A program made the position numbers and the translations under genes. The notes under the pieces were generated by a model that saw only the letters and a list, made by a program, of their open reading frames with translations, made no database searches and was not told where the DNA came from. From a virus, in IMG/VR virus record IMGVR_UViG_3300032267_000958, positions 1 through 29,599 of that record: a stretch of DNA of 29,599 nt. One strand, given 5' to 3'. Positions 15,793 to 22,992 of this stretch are shown in pieces. Position 1 is the first letter of the stretch. Each line of letters opens with the position of its first letter.

Positions 15793-17094
15793 TTAGTCGG
15801 TTATATCGGCTGGTGTAGCATCCAAATCACCAGTCACACACGCATCAGGCATAATCACACCAAACGCGGCGCGCATTTCGGCACGGATAGTTACCAAGTT
15901 TTTGATAAAGTTGTCACGGTCTTCAGTGGATAACTCGACTGCGACATCTTCGCGGATATAACCTTCAGTCGCCATGACCACGTTGCCAATCCAGTATTTA
16001 CCTTTTGGCATACCTGCCGATTGGATGACACGGACGCCCCATAGTACAGGCGTTACCGTCGCACCTGGTGAGCCAAAGATATAGTGACCGTCGGTGCCTT
16101 TGGTGCGTTCAATTACTGACCAATCTTCTGGGTTCATGATGACCGCATCAGGTGGTACATAGCTTGCAAATGCCTTGGCTTTTGCCGCTGATACTGTGTC
16201 GATTGGGTTGTTCAACGCTGGCAAAACGATTGAGTTGCCTGTTTTTAGCAAACCGCTAAATGAGGTGGTGTTGCCATTGATAACCAGATACTCAAGTTTT
16301 AAGCGGATGCCATACGCCATGCGGCCGCGGATATACGCCACCAATGCGGGCATATCGTTAAGGAGCTGATTGGTCACACGCACCCAATGCGCGATGACAC
16401 TGATAGTCAGCTCTTCAACTTTAAAGTTAAGCTCTGATTCAGGCTTGATTTCACCTTCTGGCACTACATCCGCCATAAAGTTATGGGCAGACTCTTTAAG
16501 CAGTGGGATAAGTGACTCAGTCACTGGTGTCCAATTGATCAGCTCAACGATTGTCAGCGGCTGGGCAACAACTTCTTGCAAACGCAGCGCAGTATTGTTG
16601 AGATGTGCCGCATTACCTGAGATAGTGCCAAGTCCGATGGTGTTACGGGCGTTAAATTCACCGTCAAGCACCATTTTGCCGCGGGCTTTGGTGATTGCCT
16701 TGGCTTGGTTTAGTACATCTTCATTGCGCGCAAGCAATGCGCCGATATCATTGGCATCGTTACGACCTTCAAGGACACCTTCAACGAGTTTTTGCTCAAT
16801 ATCAGTCAAGCGGCTAGATAAGTCGTTGGCTTTTTCGACTTCTTCAGTCAGTTTTTTGAGCGCGTCGCGGGTTTCTTTATCGGCGGTGCCGTACTCATCA
16901 ATGGCTTTTTGGTGAGTTTCAACCAGTTTATCAACTTCAGCCAAACGGGTTTTGAGCTGTTTTGCAATCGCTTCAAGTTCGTTTGGTGTTTTGTCGTCAC
17001 GGGTAGCAAGTGGGAATTTGTGTTGCAATTCGCGGCTTGAGATGCCAGCAGTAGCAATGCCAACAGCAATGGCAGATAAATGGGTGTTTTTCAT
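15793..17094 (-). CDS. HK97-type major capsid protein
   Basis: The 433-residue precursor has an N-terminal coiled-coil scaffold (delta) domain of about 110-140 residues rich in K/E/L (for example E-L-E-A-I-A-K-Q-L-K-T-R-L), followed by the HK97 fold. Recognisable parts are P-L-T-I-V-E-L-I-N-W-T-P, the V-I-M-N-P-E-D-W segment in the A-domain and the C-terminal F-I-K-N-L-V-T-I-R-A-E-M-R-A-A-F. The scaffold is probably removed by the upstream prohead protease. ATG 17094 follows an AAGGAAA site. Unusually, a 100-residue gene and a terminator separate it from the protease gene. Confidence 0.93.
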   Translation of the reverse strand: MKNTHLSAIAVGIATAGISSRELQHKFPLATRDDKTPNELEAIAKQLKTRLAEVDKLVETHQKAIDEYGTADKETRDALKKLTEEVEKANDLSSRLTDIEQKLVEGVLEGRNDANDIGALLARNEDVLNQAKAITKARGKMVLDGEFNARNTIGLGTISGNAAHLNNTALRLQEVVAQPLTIVELINWTPVTESLIPLLKESAHNFMADVVPEGEIKPESELNFKVEELTISVIAHWVRVTNQLLNDMPALVAYIRGRMAYGIRLKLEYLVINGNTTSFSGLLKTGNSIVLPALNNPIDTVSAAKAKAFASYVPPDAVIMNPEDWSVIERTKGTDGHYIFGSPGATVTPVLWGVRVIQSAGMPKGKYWIGNVVMATEGYIREDVAVELSTEDRDNFIKNLVTIRAEMRAAFGVIMPDACVTGDLDATPADITD

Positions 17095-17130
17095 ACAGTT
17101 TCCTTGTCAGGTAGTGGGGTTTGGGTAATA

Positions 17131-17160
17131 AAAAAGCCCCATCATGTGATAGGGCTTTTT
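17131..17160 (-). terminator. Terminator hairpin upstream of the capsid gene
   Basis: AAAAAGCCC (17131-17139) pairs with GGGCTTTTT (17152-17160); ATCA/TGAT extends the stem past one C-A mismatch, and six T follow on the minus strand. It closely resembles the hairpin at 12066-12093. Confidence 0.8.
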
Positions 17161-17178
17161 GAATTTAAAAATGAGTGA

Positions 17179-17481
17179 TTAGGCTAGTGAGGGTAATCGA
17201 ATTGGTCTGGGTTTATGCAAGTTATCATCAAAAATAAAGTCTTTGCCAAATAACGGCGGGTCTTTTGGACAATCAGTCATGAAAAATTTATCCGTCCACT
17301 TACTGACTATTACTTTAATGCCCATAAAAGCAGAAAATGGCATGGGTTTATTTGGCAGTCCAGTCGCTAATGACGATAACTCTTTATATTCATTTTCGCT
17401 TAAAACTATAATGTCTGGGTCTTTGCCAAAATCGGCTTGATAGCGTACTAATGTTGCGATGATTTGCTCAGATAAAGTCAT
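17179..17481 (-). CDS. Hypothetical 100-residue protein between protease and capsid genes
   Basis: I do not recognise this protein. It has no membrane segment, a helical N-terminus (T-L-S-E-Q-I-I-A-T-L-V-R-Y), D-P-D-I-I-V-L-S-E-N-E-Y and M-G-I-K-V-I-V-S, which resemble a small alpha/beta fold, and a proline/arginine-rich tail. It starts two bases after the protease stop, so it is cotranscribed with it, and is followed by a terminator before the capsid gene. A capsid accessory (decoration) or inserted cargo role are both possible. Confidence 0.7.
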   Translation of the reverse strand: MTLSEQIIATLVRYQADFGKDPDIIVLSENEYKELSSLATGLPNKPMPFSAFMGIKVIVSKWTDKFFMTDCPKDPPLFGKDFIFDDNLHKPRPIRLPSLA

Positions 17482-17483
17482 AC

Positions 17484-18239
17484 TTAAACTCCAAAATCCA
17501 AGATATCCGCCACACTGCGCATGGCTTCAACGTCTGCCTGTGGCGTTGGGTGCAGCACATCATCCAGTTTGCCGATAAATGAGCGCGCTTGCTCTTCACT
17601 CAAGCCCAAACTGTGTAGCATCCGCGTGGCGTCCGCTTCGCTTTCCATTTGCTCGATGTTCTGCGTATCGGTACGGGCATCACGGTCACTTGGCTCATCG
17701 ACAACGCTGATTTCGTACAAATCAGCGCGTTTGATGATGATGCGATCCGCTTGCTCTTCATAGTCCATTGGTGAGACGGGATAAAAGCAGATGGATAGCC
17801 CATCAACGGTACCATGCGCCATCATTGCTTTTAAGTCTTCAGCAATGCTTAGCCCTGCGGTCAGCTCACCTGTGACTTTTAGCCCCGTGTCATCTTCTTC
17901 AAGCTTGACCCATTTGCCTACACGGCGGCGGATGGGTGTATCAATCCACTCGCGCCACCCGTGGTTGTAGTACATATACACGGATTTGGTGCCGGCATTG
18001 ACGGCAGTCAACAGGTCAGTAAATGCACCACGGGCAAACTGCTCGCCGTAGGTGTTGACGCTATCCCATTTGACCGCGTAACCCGTAAATTGGTACGCCG
18101 CTTTTGGACTTTTTCCGGATGAAAAGCGGATATTGCTACTCTCAATCGGTAGCAGTCGCACCGGCATATCGCGGTTAGGTCGATTGCGTGTTTTGAGTTG
18201 AGTCGGTTTTGACATTATTAATTTCTCGATTGGTTTCAC
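17484..18239 (-). CDS. HK97-family prohead protease
   Basis: The 251-residue protein has F-T-G-Y-A-V-K-W near residue 52, Y-Y-N-H-G-W (catalytic His), G-L-S-I-C-F (catalytic Ser) and L-Y-E-I-S-V-V-D-E-P-S, the signature of U35/HK97 prohead proteases, which cut the scaffold domain from the capsid protein. The frame opens with a GTG at 18239 (GGAG seven bases before), overlapping the portal gene by 65 bases; an ATG at 18215 with a weaker GAG site is the alternative start. The C-terminal 60 residues are acidic and helical. Confidence 0.92.
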   Translation of the reverse strand: MKPIEKLIMSKPTQLKTRNRPNRDMPVRLLPIESSNIRFSSGKSPKAAYQFTGYAVKWDSVNTYGEQFARGAFTDLLTAVNAGTKSVYMYYNHGWREWIDTPIRRRVGKWVKLEEDDTGLKVTGELTAGLSIAEDLKAMMAHGTVDGLSICFYPVSPMDYEEQADRIIIKRADLYEISVVDEPSDRDARTDTQNIEQMESEADATRMLHSLGLSEEQARSFIGKLDDVLHPTPQADVEAMRSVADILDFGV

Positions 18240-19443
18240 TGATTAGCTCCAAAGTGCCCATATTGATTTGCATAAATAAATGGTCGCCGCCCACCTGAGG
18301 TGGCAAGCCTTCATTGCGTCGCACTTCGTTTGGTGTTATTTGCCCACTGGCGATAGCACCGCGATACGTTTCAACACGCTCTTTTAGCGATGCCCGCAAT
18401 ACCGCATCGGCATTAAATGCAAACTCGTATTTGCCCCAGTCTTTACGTGGTAGCAAACTGATAAGCATCGATAACTCGATTTTTTCAAGATACGGGCGCA
18501 AGTTAAACTTATAAAATGCGTCAATAATCGACTGGATACCCGTGCCCCAGTTGCTCGACTGGGAGCTGTCATTAATCAAAATCGATGGCACGCCAAAGAT
18601 ACGCCCAATCTCCTCGATGCTATAACGCCGTGTGCTCAACAATTCGATATCGCTTGGCGTCAAACTAATCGGCTCAAAGCGCATATCAAGGGGTAAAACT
18701 GGGATAAACGTCTCTGCGCCGCTGGTTAATTCGCCAATTTCTTTGCGTAAATCATCGCGCTGGTCTTTGGTCGGCGCGCCTTTAGTCATCAAAACACCTG
18801 ACGGCTTGGCGCCATTGACCATCAAACTGGTAACTTTATCATCTGCGCTGTCGGCAACTGCAATCGCTTTGCGTGCATGCGCCAAGGGTGACATGCCGAT
18901 AAAACCTGTGCCAAATAACTTAACGTGCCAAATTTCGTCGGGCGTATAGTCCTTGGTGCTCTTGATACCGACGTCATCGGTCAAAGTACGTCGATAAATG
19001 ATTTTATTTTTATCAACAATCACGTCCATGTTGGCTGAGTTGACAATATCAAGACTGACAATATTGTCGCTTGACTTGCTTATTTTGCCTTTGATGACAT
19101 ACGCATTGCCACTACTCACCAGATTGAGCATCAGCTGCTCAAAAAACTCAATACGGGTTTGCCGTGCATTGGGCTTAAAACGTATCAAATTCATGACATC
19201 ATGGTCAGTTATAGTACGATTGCCATCTTTATCAATCGCGTACATCTCAAGCGGTAGGCTCGCTACCGTTTCAGCAAGCAGTCGGATACTGGCAAATACC
19301 GCGGATACGGTCATCGCACTATCAAATGTGACATTTTTACTGGTTTTGCTAGATGCCGTGATAGGCATTGCGTATTGGCTGCCCTGCTTCGGGTCGCTGG
19401 GGGCGTGCCCAAACCAGTTTGCTATGGTGCTAAATACGCTCAT
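18175..19443 (-). CDS. HK97-family portal protein
   Basis: The 422-residue protein has the HK97 portal landmarks: V-F-A-S-I-R-L-L-A-E-T-V-A-S-L-P near residue 50, G-N-A-Y-V-I-K near 111, D-E-I-W-H-V-K near 165 and F-G-V-P-S-I-L-I near 285. It forms the dodecameric DNA channel. The ATG overlaps the terminase stop (ATGA) and its end overlaps the protease start, which suggests coupling. Confidence 0.93.
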   Translation of the reverse strand: MSVFSTIANWFGHAPSDPKQGSQYAMPITASSKTSKNVTFDSAMTVSAVFASIRLLAETVASLPLEMYAIDKDGNRTITDHDVMNLIRFKPNARQTRIEFFEQLMLNLVSSGNAYVIKGKISKSSDNIVSLDIVNSANMDVIVDKNKIIYRRTLTDDVGIKSTKDYTPDEIWHVKLFGTGFIGMSPLAHARKAIAVADSADDKVTSLMVNGAKPSGVLMTKGAPTKDQRDDLRKEIGELTSGAETFIPVLPLDMRFEPISLTPSDIELLSTRRYSIEEIGRIFGVPSILINDSSQSSNWGTGIQSIIDAFYKFNLRPYLEKIELSMLISLLPRKDWGKYEFAFNADAVLRASLKERVETYRGAIASGQITPNEVRRNEGLPPQVGGDHLFMQINMGTLELISETNREINNVKTDSTQNTQST

Positions 19444-21179
19444 GCTCGGATACTCACAAAATCAGATAAATAATCATCAAGTTGACTGCTAAAATCGTTA
19501 CTCGGTAAATTGCCAGTTTCGGCAAAATGATACGCACGGTTGGATGCGATAATCCCTGCCAAGGCGGGGTCAATTTTGCTATCGTCAGACTCTTTGCGGG
19601 GGAAAATATTGCCATTGGCGTCAGCTTTGACCGTCACATTGCCCATGCCCCAAGTCAGCACTGGGTTGTTGGGGTGATGCAGCCGCCCCGCTGTCAACAT
19701 CGCAGATACCCACTTCATTGGCTCAGATAAATGCTTGACGTTTTGCGGCACTTCGACCATATTGACGTTGTTTTCGATGGCACGCATCGCAAAATACACC
19801 GCGTTAAACGGGTCATAACCACACTCCACAATGTCATATTTTTGGTTGTCATCGTACAAATCACGCTCGATACGCTCAAAGTCGGTGATGTTGCCATCGG
19901 TGACGGTAAGCCGGCCTTGCCGCTCCCACATTTGATACAGCTTTTGGTTGCGGTGCTGGGCATCCAAGCGCGCGCGGTTAATGTAGTTATCACTAAACCA
20001 GTAGTAGTGCTGCTCACCATCGATGGTGCGCACAAAGATTTTGTTTTTTGACGCCAAGTCTTGCTTGGATGCCAAGTCCAGCCCCATAAAGCATGGGTCA
20101 TTGACAAAATCAGACTCTTTTAAACTGCTATCACCCGCTTTTGCCCACAAATCCATGTTTAACCAGCCACTGCGCGCGGCCACCCAAACACAAAGATGCT
20201 TGGTTAAAAAGTCGGTTAACGCCTCAGGGTCAATCTGGGCACGGATACAAGCTGCTTCAAGCGCGTCTTTACTGACAGATATGCCATAGTTGGGGTTGGC
20301 TTTTCGCCAAGTTTTTGGGTTGGTCCAGTCGTCGCCATCATCCATGGTAAAGATAATGCCAAAGTAACGGTCATGACTTTCAACACCTGACAATACTTTA
20401 ATCACCAGTGTTCGCTGCTGATAGCAAACGCCGTCAAGGTTAAAGCCTGCGGTGGTAATGGCAAATAACAGCGGTTGGGTACGTGCCCCCATACCCGTTG
20501 CAATGACCTCGTAAGTGTCATTGGACTTATGCGCGTGTAATTCATCGATAACACCGCAATGCACGTTAAGCCCGTCCAAGTTGCCGCCGTAGTCACGACT
20601 CACAGGCTTAAACGTCGACATGCTTTTTTGCTGACTTACTGCATGACTTGATACTTCAATGCCCATCGCTTTTTGCATGTCGGGACGTTTACGTACCATG
20701 CCTTGTGCCGTTTCAAATACAATGCGTGCTTGGTCGCGGGTTGTCGCGGCACTATAAACTTCTGCGCCCTGCTCACCATCAGCAAATGCCATGTAGAGGG
20801 CAATACCCGCCGCCAACGTAGACTTGGCATTTTTACGAGGCACCTCAATATATGCGAAACGAAAGCGACGATATCCATCAAAATCCACCCAGCCAAACAA
20901 GTTGGCAACAATAAAAATCTGCCACGGCTCAAGCAATATCAGCTCTTTTTTATTCGCCAATTCGCCCTTGATGTGTGGCATCAGCTCGATAAATCGGCAA
21001 GCCTTTTCAACGCGCTTGGTATCAAACTCAAACTCATAACCGGACTTTTGCGTTTTTGCTAAGTCATCAATAAATCTCTGACACGCCTGGCGGACATATA
21101 CACACGCATCTACCCTGCCACTTATCACATCGTGAGCGTACTCACTGGCGATATTGGCGTATGCGATGATGTCTGTCAT
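19440..21179 (-). CDS. Terminase large subunit
   Basis: The 579-residue protein carries an ATPase P-loop variant P-R-K-N-A-K-S near residue 114, a Y-S-A-A-T-T-R-D-Q-A segment, C-G-V-I-D-E-L-H-A-H (Walker B) near 212, and the RNase-H-like nuclease with F-M-G-L-D-L-A-S near 360 and later G-Y-D-P-F-N-A. This is the HK97/P27-associated terminase group, which usually makes cohesive ends. It pumps DNA into the prohead and cuts concatemers. It follows the small subunit gene by eight bases. Confidence 0.95.
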   Translation of the reverse strand: MTDIIAYANIASEYAHDVISGRVDACVYVRQACQRFIDDLAKTQKSGYEFEFDTKRVEKACRFIELMPHIKGELANKKELILLEPWQIFIVANLFGWVDFDGYRRFRFAYIEVPRKNAKSTLAAGIALYMAFADGEQGAEVYSAATTRDQARIVFETAQGMVRKRPDMQKAMGIEVSSHAVSQQKSMSTFKPVSRDYGGNLDGLNVHCGVIDELHAHKSNDTYEVIATGMGARTQPLLFAITTAGFNLDGVCYQQRTLVIKVLSGVESHDRYFGIIFTMDDGDDWTNPKTWRKANPNYGISVSKDALEAACIRAQIDPEALTDFLTKHLCVWVAARSGWLNMDLWAKAGDSSLKESDFVNDPCFMGLDLASKQDLASKNKIFVRTIDGEQHYYWFSDNYINRARLDAQHRNQKLYQMWERQGRLTVTDGNITDFERIERDLYDDNQKYDIVECGYDPFNAVYFAMRAIENNVNMVEVPQNVKHLSEPMKWVSAMLTAGRLHHPNNPVLTWGMGNVTVKADANGNIFPRKESDDSKIDPALAGIIASNRAYHFAETGNLPSNDFSSQLDDYLSDFVSIRA

Positions 21180-21187
21180 GTCAAAAT

Positions 21188-21658
21188 TTATGTACCTGTA
21201 AATTGCTCAAAGTCACTACCAAACAAGTCGCCCTGCTCAGTATTAACTTTAATTGATGAGCGCGCAGCTGGCGTCATGCCAAACTCACGCCCCAAGGCGA
21301 CCATTTGCTTTTGAAGTGAGTTGCGCAGCTGGAATAAAACGGACTGCACCTCAAAACCGTTTGGCGTTGTTGCTGTGCATTTTTCGATAGTGTCTAGTTT
21401 CTCGCATACCTCACCATAGCGGGTGGCGGTCTCGACGTAGCTGCCAAAGATGTCACCATCGATGATAGATAGCAGACCTAATGCGACCAACTCTGGTCCG
21501 ATTTTGTGCCATTTTTTGCGCATTTTGGCATCTAGCCACTCTGGGCAGTTTGGCATTCCCAGTTCTGGTTGCGCTTGTTGTTTGAGTGCATCGCGGTCGT
21601 CACGAATACGGCCGCCTTGCAGCACTTTAAGCTGTGTTGGTTGACGTGGACGTGCCAT
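21188..21658 (-). CDS. Terminase small subunit, P27 family
   Basis: The 156-residue protein starts M-A-R-P-R-Q-P-T-Q-L-K-V-L-Q-G-G, the basic arm of P27 small terminases, followed by P-E-W-L-D-A-K-M-R-K-K-W and L-G-R-E-F-G-M-T-P-A-A-R-S. It recognises the packaging site, probably in the gap just upstream. The ATG follows an AGGTGA site. Confidence 0.92.
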   Translation of the reverse strand: MARPRQPTQLKVLQGGRIRDDRDALKQQAQPELGMPNCPEWLDAKMRKKWHKIGPELVALGLLSIIDGDIFGSYVETATRYGEVCEKLDTIEKCTATTPNGFEVQSVLFQLRNSLQKQMVALGREFGMTPAARSSIKVNTEQGDLFGSDFEQFTGT

Positions 21659-21759
21659 TTTTTCACCTAATTTGTTGATTTTATTGGGGTATACCCCCTA
21701 TGTGGTTTTGACCATGCGTAAAAAAGACGGGGGGCGACGGTCTTTATCGGCAAAGCCGT
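21659..21759. other. Presumptive cos / packaging region
   Basis: This 101-base gap lies between the HNH and small terminase genes, where HK97-like phages have cos. It holds a perfect 12-bp palindrome GGGGTATACCCC (21686-21697) and a G-rich stretch GACGGGGGGCGACGGTC (21726-21741 area). Exact nick positions cannot be read from sequence. Confidence 0.5.
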
Positions 21760-22182
21760 TTACTTTAAAACCGCCCCACCCGCTTTGCCGTTGGGTAAAA
21801 GCGCGGTCGTCAATTTACGGTCTATGGTTGCTGTCTTGATGTCATGACAAGATTTGCAAAGCGGCTGCCAGTTGTCTTGATCCCAAAAGCGTAACTGGTC
21901 GCCACGGTGCGGGATGATATGGTCCACGACTGTGGCAGCGACAATCATGTCTTTATCCTGGCAATGTTTGCAAAGTGGATGCTCATCCAAAAACGCCAAG
22001 CGCGCTTGATTCCATCGATAGTCATACCCGCGTTTGTGTGCGGATGGTCGTTTGTCTTTGGTGCGCTCACGTTTGATGGGTGCATCAGTGGGTCTTTGTT
22101 GATGCGCAGGGCATTTGCTATTGGCGGTTGCTTTGGCATTGCAGCCGGGATGACTGCATAACTTAGCGGGTGCAGTTGGCAT
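21760..22182 (-). CDS. HNH endonuclease
   Basis: The 140-residue protein has an N-terminal C-x4-C...C-P-A-H zinc-like group, L-C-K-H-C, V-V-D-H-I-I-P-H-R and D-N-W-Q-P-L-C-K-S-C-H-D, the full HNH motif with two C-x2-C zinc pairs. HNH proteins next to cos help terminase cut DNA in HK97-type phages (gp74-like). I chose ATG 22182, because the earlier in-frame ATG (22209) lies in a terminator hairpin and lacks a ribosome site. Confidence 0.9.
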   Translation of the reverse strand: MPTAPAKLCSHPGCNAKATANSKCPAHQQRPTDAPIKRERTKDKRPSAHKRGYDYRWNQARLAFLDEHPLCKHCQDKDMIVAATVVDHIIPHRGDQLRFWDQDNWQPLCKSCHDIKTATIDRKLTTALLPNGKAGGAVLK

Positions 22183-22204
22183 ACTTTGCCCCAAATAAAA
22201 AAGA

Positions 22205-22225
22205 CTCATAGCGGTTAACTATGAG
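22205..22225 (-). terminator. Second tandem terminator in the late leader
   Basis: CTCATAG (22205-22211) pairs with CTATGAG (22219-22225), loop of seven bases; on the minus strand TCTTTTTT follows. It lies directly behind the stronger hairpin at 22232-22261. Confidence 0.65.
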
Positions 22226-22231
22226 CCATAA

Positions 22232-22261
22232 AAAAGCTACCGGGAGGATGCGGTAGCTTTT
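22232..22261 (-). terminator. Strong terminator in the late leader (tR'-like)
   Basis: AAAAGCTACCG (22232-22242) and CGGTAGCTTTT (22251-22261) form a perfect 11-bp stem with an 8-base loop, ending in six T on the minus strand. It lies about 20 bases after the predicted late transcription start. Confidence 0.85.
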
Positions 22262-22286
22262 GGTTAGACTTATTGATTATGGAAAA

Positions 22287-22315
22287 ATCATATTAGTTTT
22301 TAACCGGAAATACAA
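22287..22315 (-). promoter_or_regulatory. Putative late promoter (PR'-like)
   Basis: On the minus strand TTGTAT (22315-22310) and TATGAT (22292-22287) are 17 bp apart, starting seven bases after the Q-like gene. Two tandem terminators follow at once, as at lambda PR'-tR'. Confidence 0.6.
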
Positions 22316-22321
22316 TAGACC

Positions 22322-22729
22322 CTATTGATGCGTCATCATTTGTAATTGTATCTCACGGCTTGCTGTGTCTGCATTTGAACGCACTGTATCAATGATAAAA
22401 TTAACGCTTTTGCATAGCTTGTTATCACTCCAAGTAGATTGTGAAATACCAGCATAAGCAGCTCGTTGACAGCCTGACCATGTATGCTTATCACCGTTGG
22501 TAGCGATTGGGTAAGTTAGCTCTGCCAAGGCAGTCATGACCACCAATTCGACGTACTTTGGTTTAACGCCATCAAGTAACAGGGCAGGCATAAAGTAATT
22601 ACGTAAAGCGATTTGGTAATGCTCGCTAAAGTTACTGGTCATGTAGTGATAGCTTGCTGATTGGATTGGTGATAATTGCGCAAAGGCTTCAGCACCAGCC
22701 ATATCGAATTTTTTGCGTTGTGATGTCAT
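22322..22729 (-). CDS. Candidate Q-like late regulator (antiterminator)
   Basis: The 135-residue protein is not clearly recognised. It has no membrane segment, a central helical part (Y-V-E-L-V-V-M-T-A-L-A-E-L) and a C-terminal helix-turn-helix-like stretch (A-A-Y-A-G-I-S-Q-S-T-W-S-D-N-K-L). It sits just before a promoter with tandem terminators and the terminase genes, which is where lambdoid phages keep Q. ATG 22729 follows an AAGGGA site. The antiterminator role is inferred from place and from the many terminators in the late region; a plain transcription activator is an alternative. Confidence 0.55.
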   Translation of the reverse strand: MTSQRKKFDMAGAEAFAQLSPIQSASYHYMTSNFSEHYQIALRNYFMPALLLDGVKPKYVELVVMTALAELTYPIATNGDKHTWSGCQRAAYAGISQSTWSDNKLCKSVNFIIDTVRSNADTASREIQLQMMTHQ

Positions 22730-22798
22730 ATTGTTTCCCTTTTAAATTTAATTTTGCTTATGACAGCATGATTTGTTGCTGTCATCGTTGCAGTCATA

Positions 22799-22835
22799 AC
22801 TTAAATTATTGATTTATTTAGATATATAATTGTTT
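22799..22835. other. AT-rich stretch in candidate origin
   Basis: About 37 bases with almost only A and T, flanked on both sides by TGACAGCA-type repeats. It may be a DNA-unwinding element, or simply a promoter-like spacer. Confidence 0.4.
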
Positions 22836-22862
22836 ATGACAGCAATGACAGCAATGACAGCA
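22836..22862 (+). repeat. Three tandem 9-bp repeats ATGACAGCA
   Basis: Three perfect copies at 22836-22844, 22845-22853 and 22854-22862. Further related copies, in both directions, lie at about 22760-22768, 22777-22785 and 22790-22797. They are iteron-like. Confidence 0.8.
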
Positions 22863-22866
22863 TATT

Positions 22867-22992
22867 TTATGTTTTGTACGTGCGCGCACATGGAAGTAGT
22901 TGAGTTTTGGTGTCATTGCGGTCAGTGCATTGATAACACTGGGTTTTTGCGGTCATCGCTGCGGTCATCGCTGCGGTCACTGCGGTCATCAT
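22867..22992 (-). CDS. Possible 41-residue C-x2-C protein coupled to the helicase
   Basis: ATG 22992 overlaps the helicase stop (TAATG) and reads 41 codons to TAA. The first 15 residues are M/T/A/V repeats produced by the DNA repeat array, followed by Q-C-Y-Q-C-T-D-R and P-C-A-R. The cysteine pattern is suggestive of a zinc site, but the frame may be open only because the repeats come in multiples of three. Low confidence. Confidence 0.3.
   Translation of the reverse strand: MMTAVTAAMTAAMTAKTQCYQCTDRNDTKTQLLPCARTYKT
22948..22992 (+). repeat. Repeats of TGCGGTCATCGC next to the helicase stop
   Basis: Units TGCGGTCATCGC at 22948-22959 and 22960-22971, a shortened TGCGGTCAC at 22972-22980 and TGCGGTCATCAT at 22981-22992. 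On the other strand the core is ATGACCGCA, one base different from the ATGACAGCA iterons at 22836-22862. Confidence 0.8.

Noticed and set aside
22183-22209. Upstream ATG (22209) as start of the HNH gene
   Set aside because: It lies within a terminator hairpin and has no ribosome site; the protein's family-like N-terminus begins at 22182.
22836-22992. CRISPR array
   Set aside because: Units are 9-12 bp without unique spacers of constant length; iteron-like repeats fit better.
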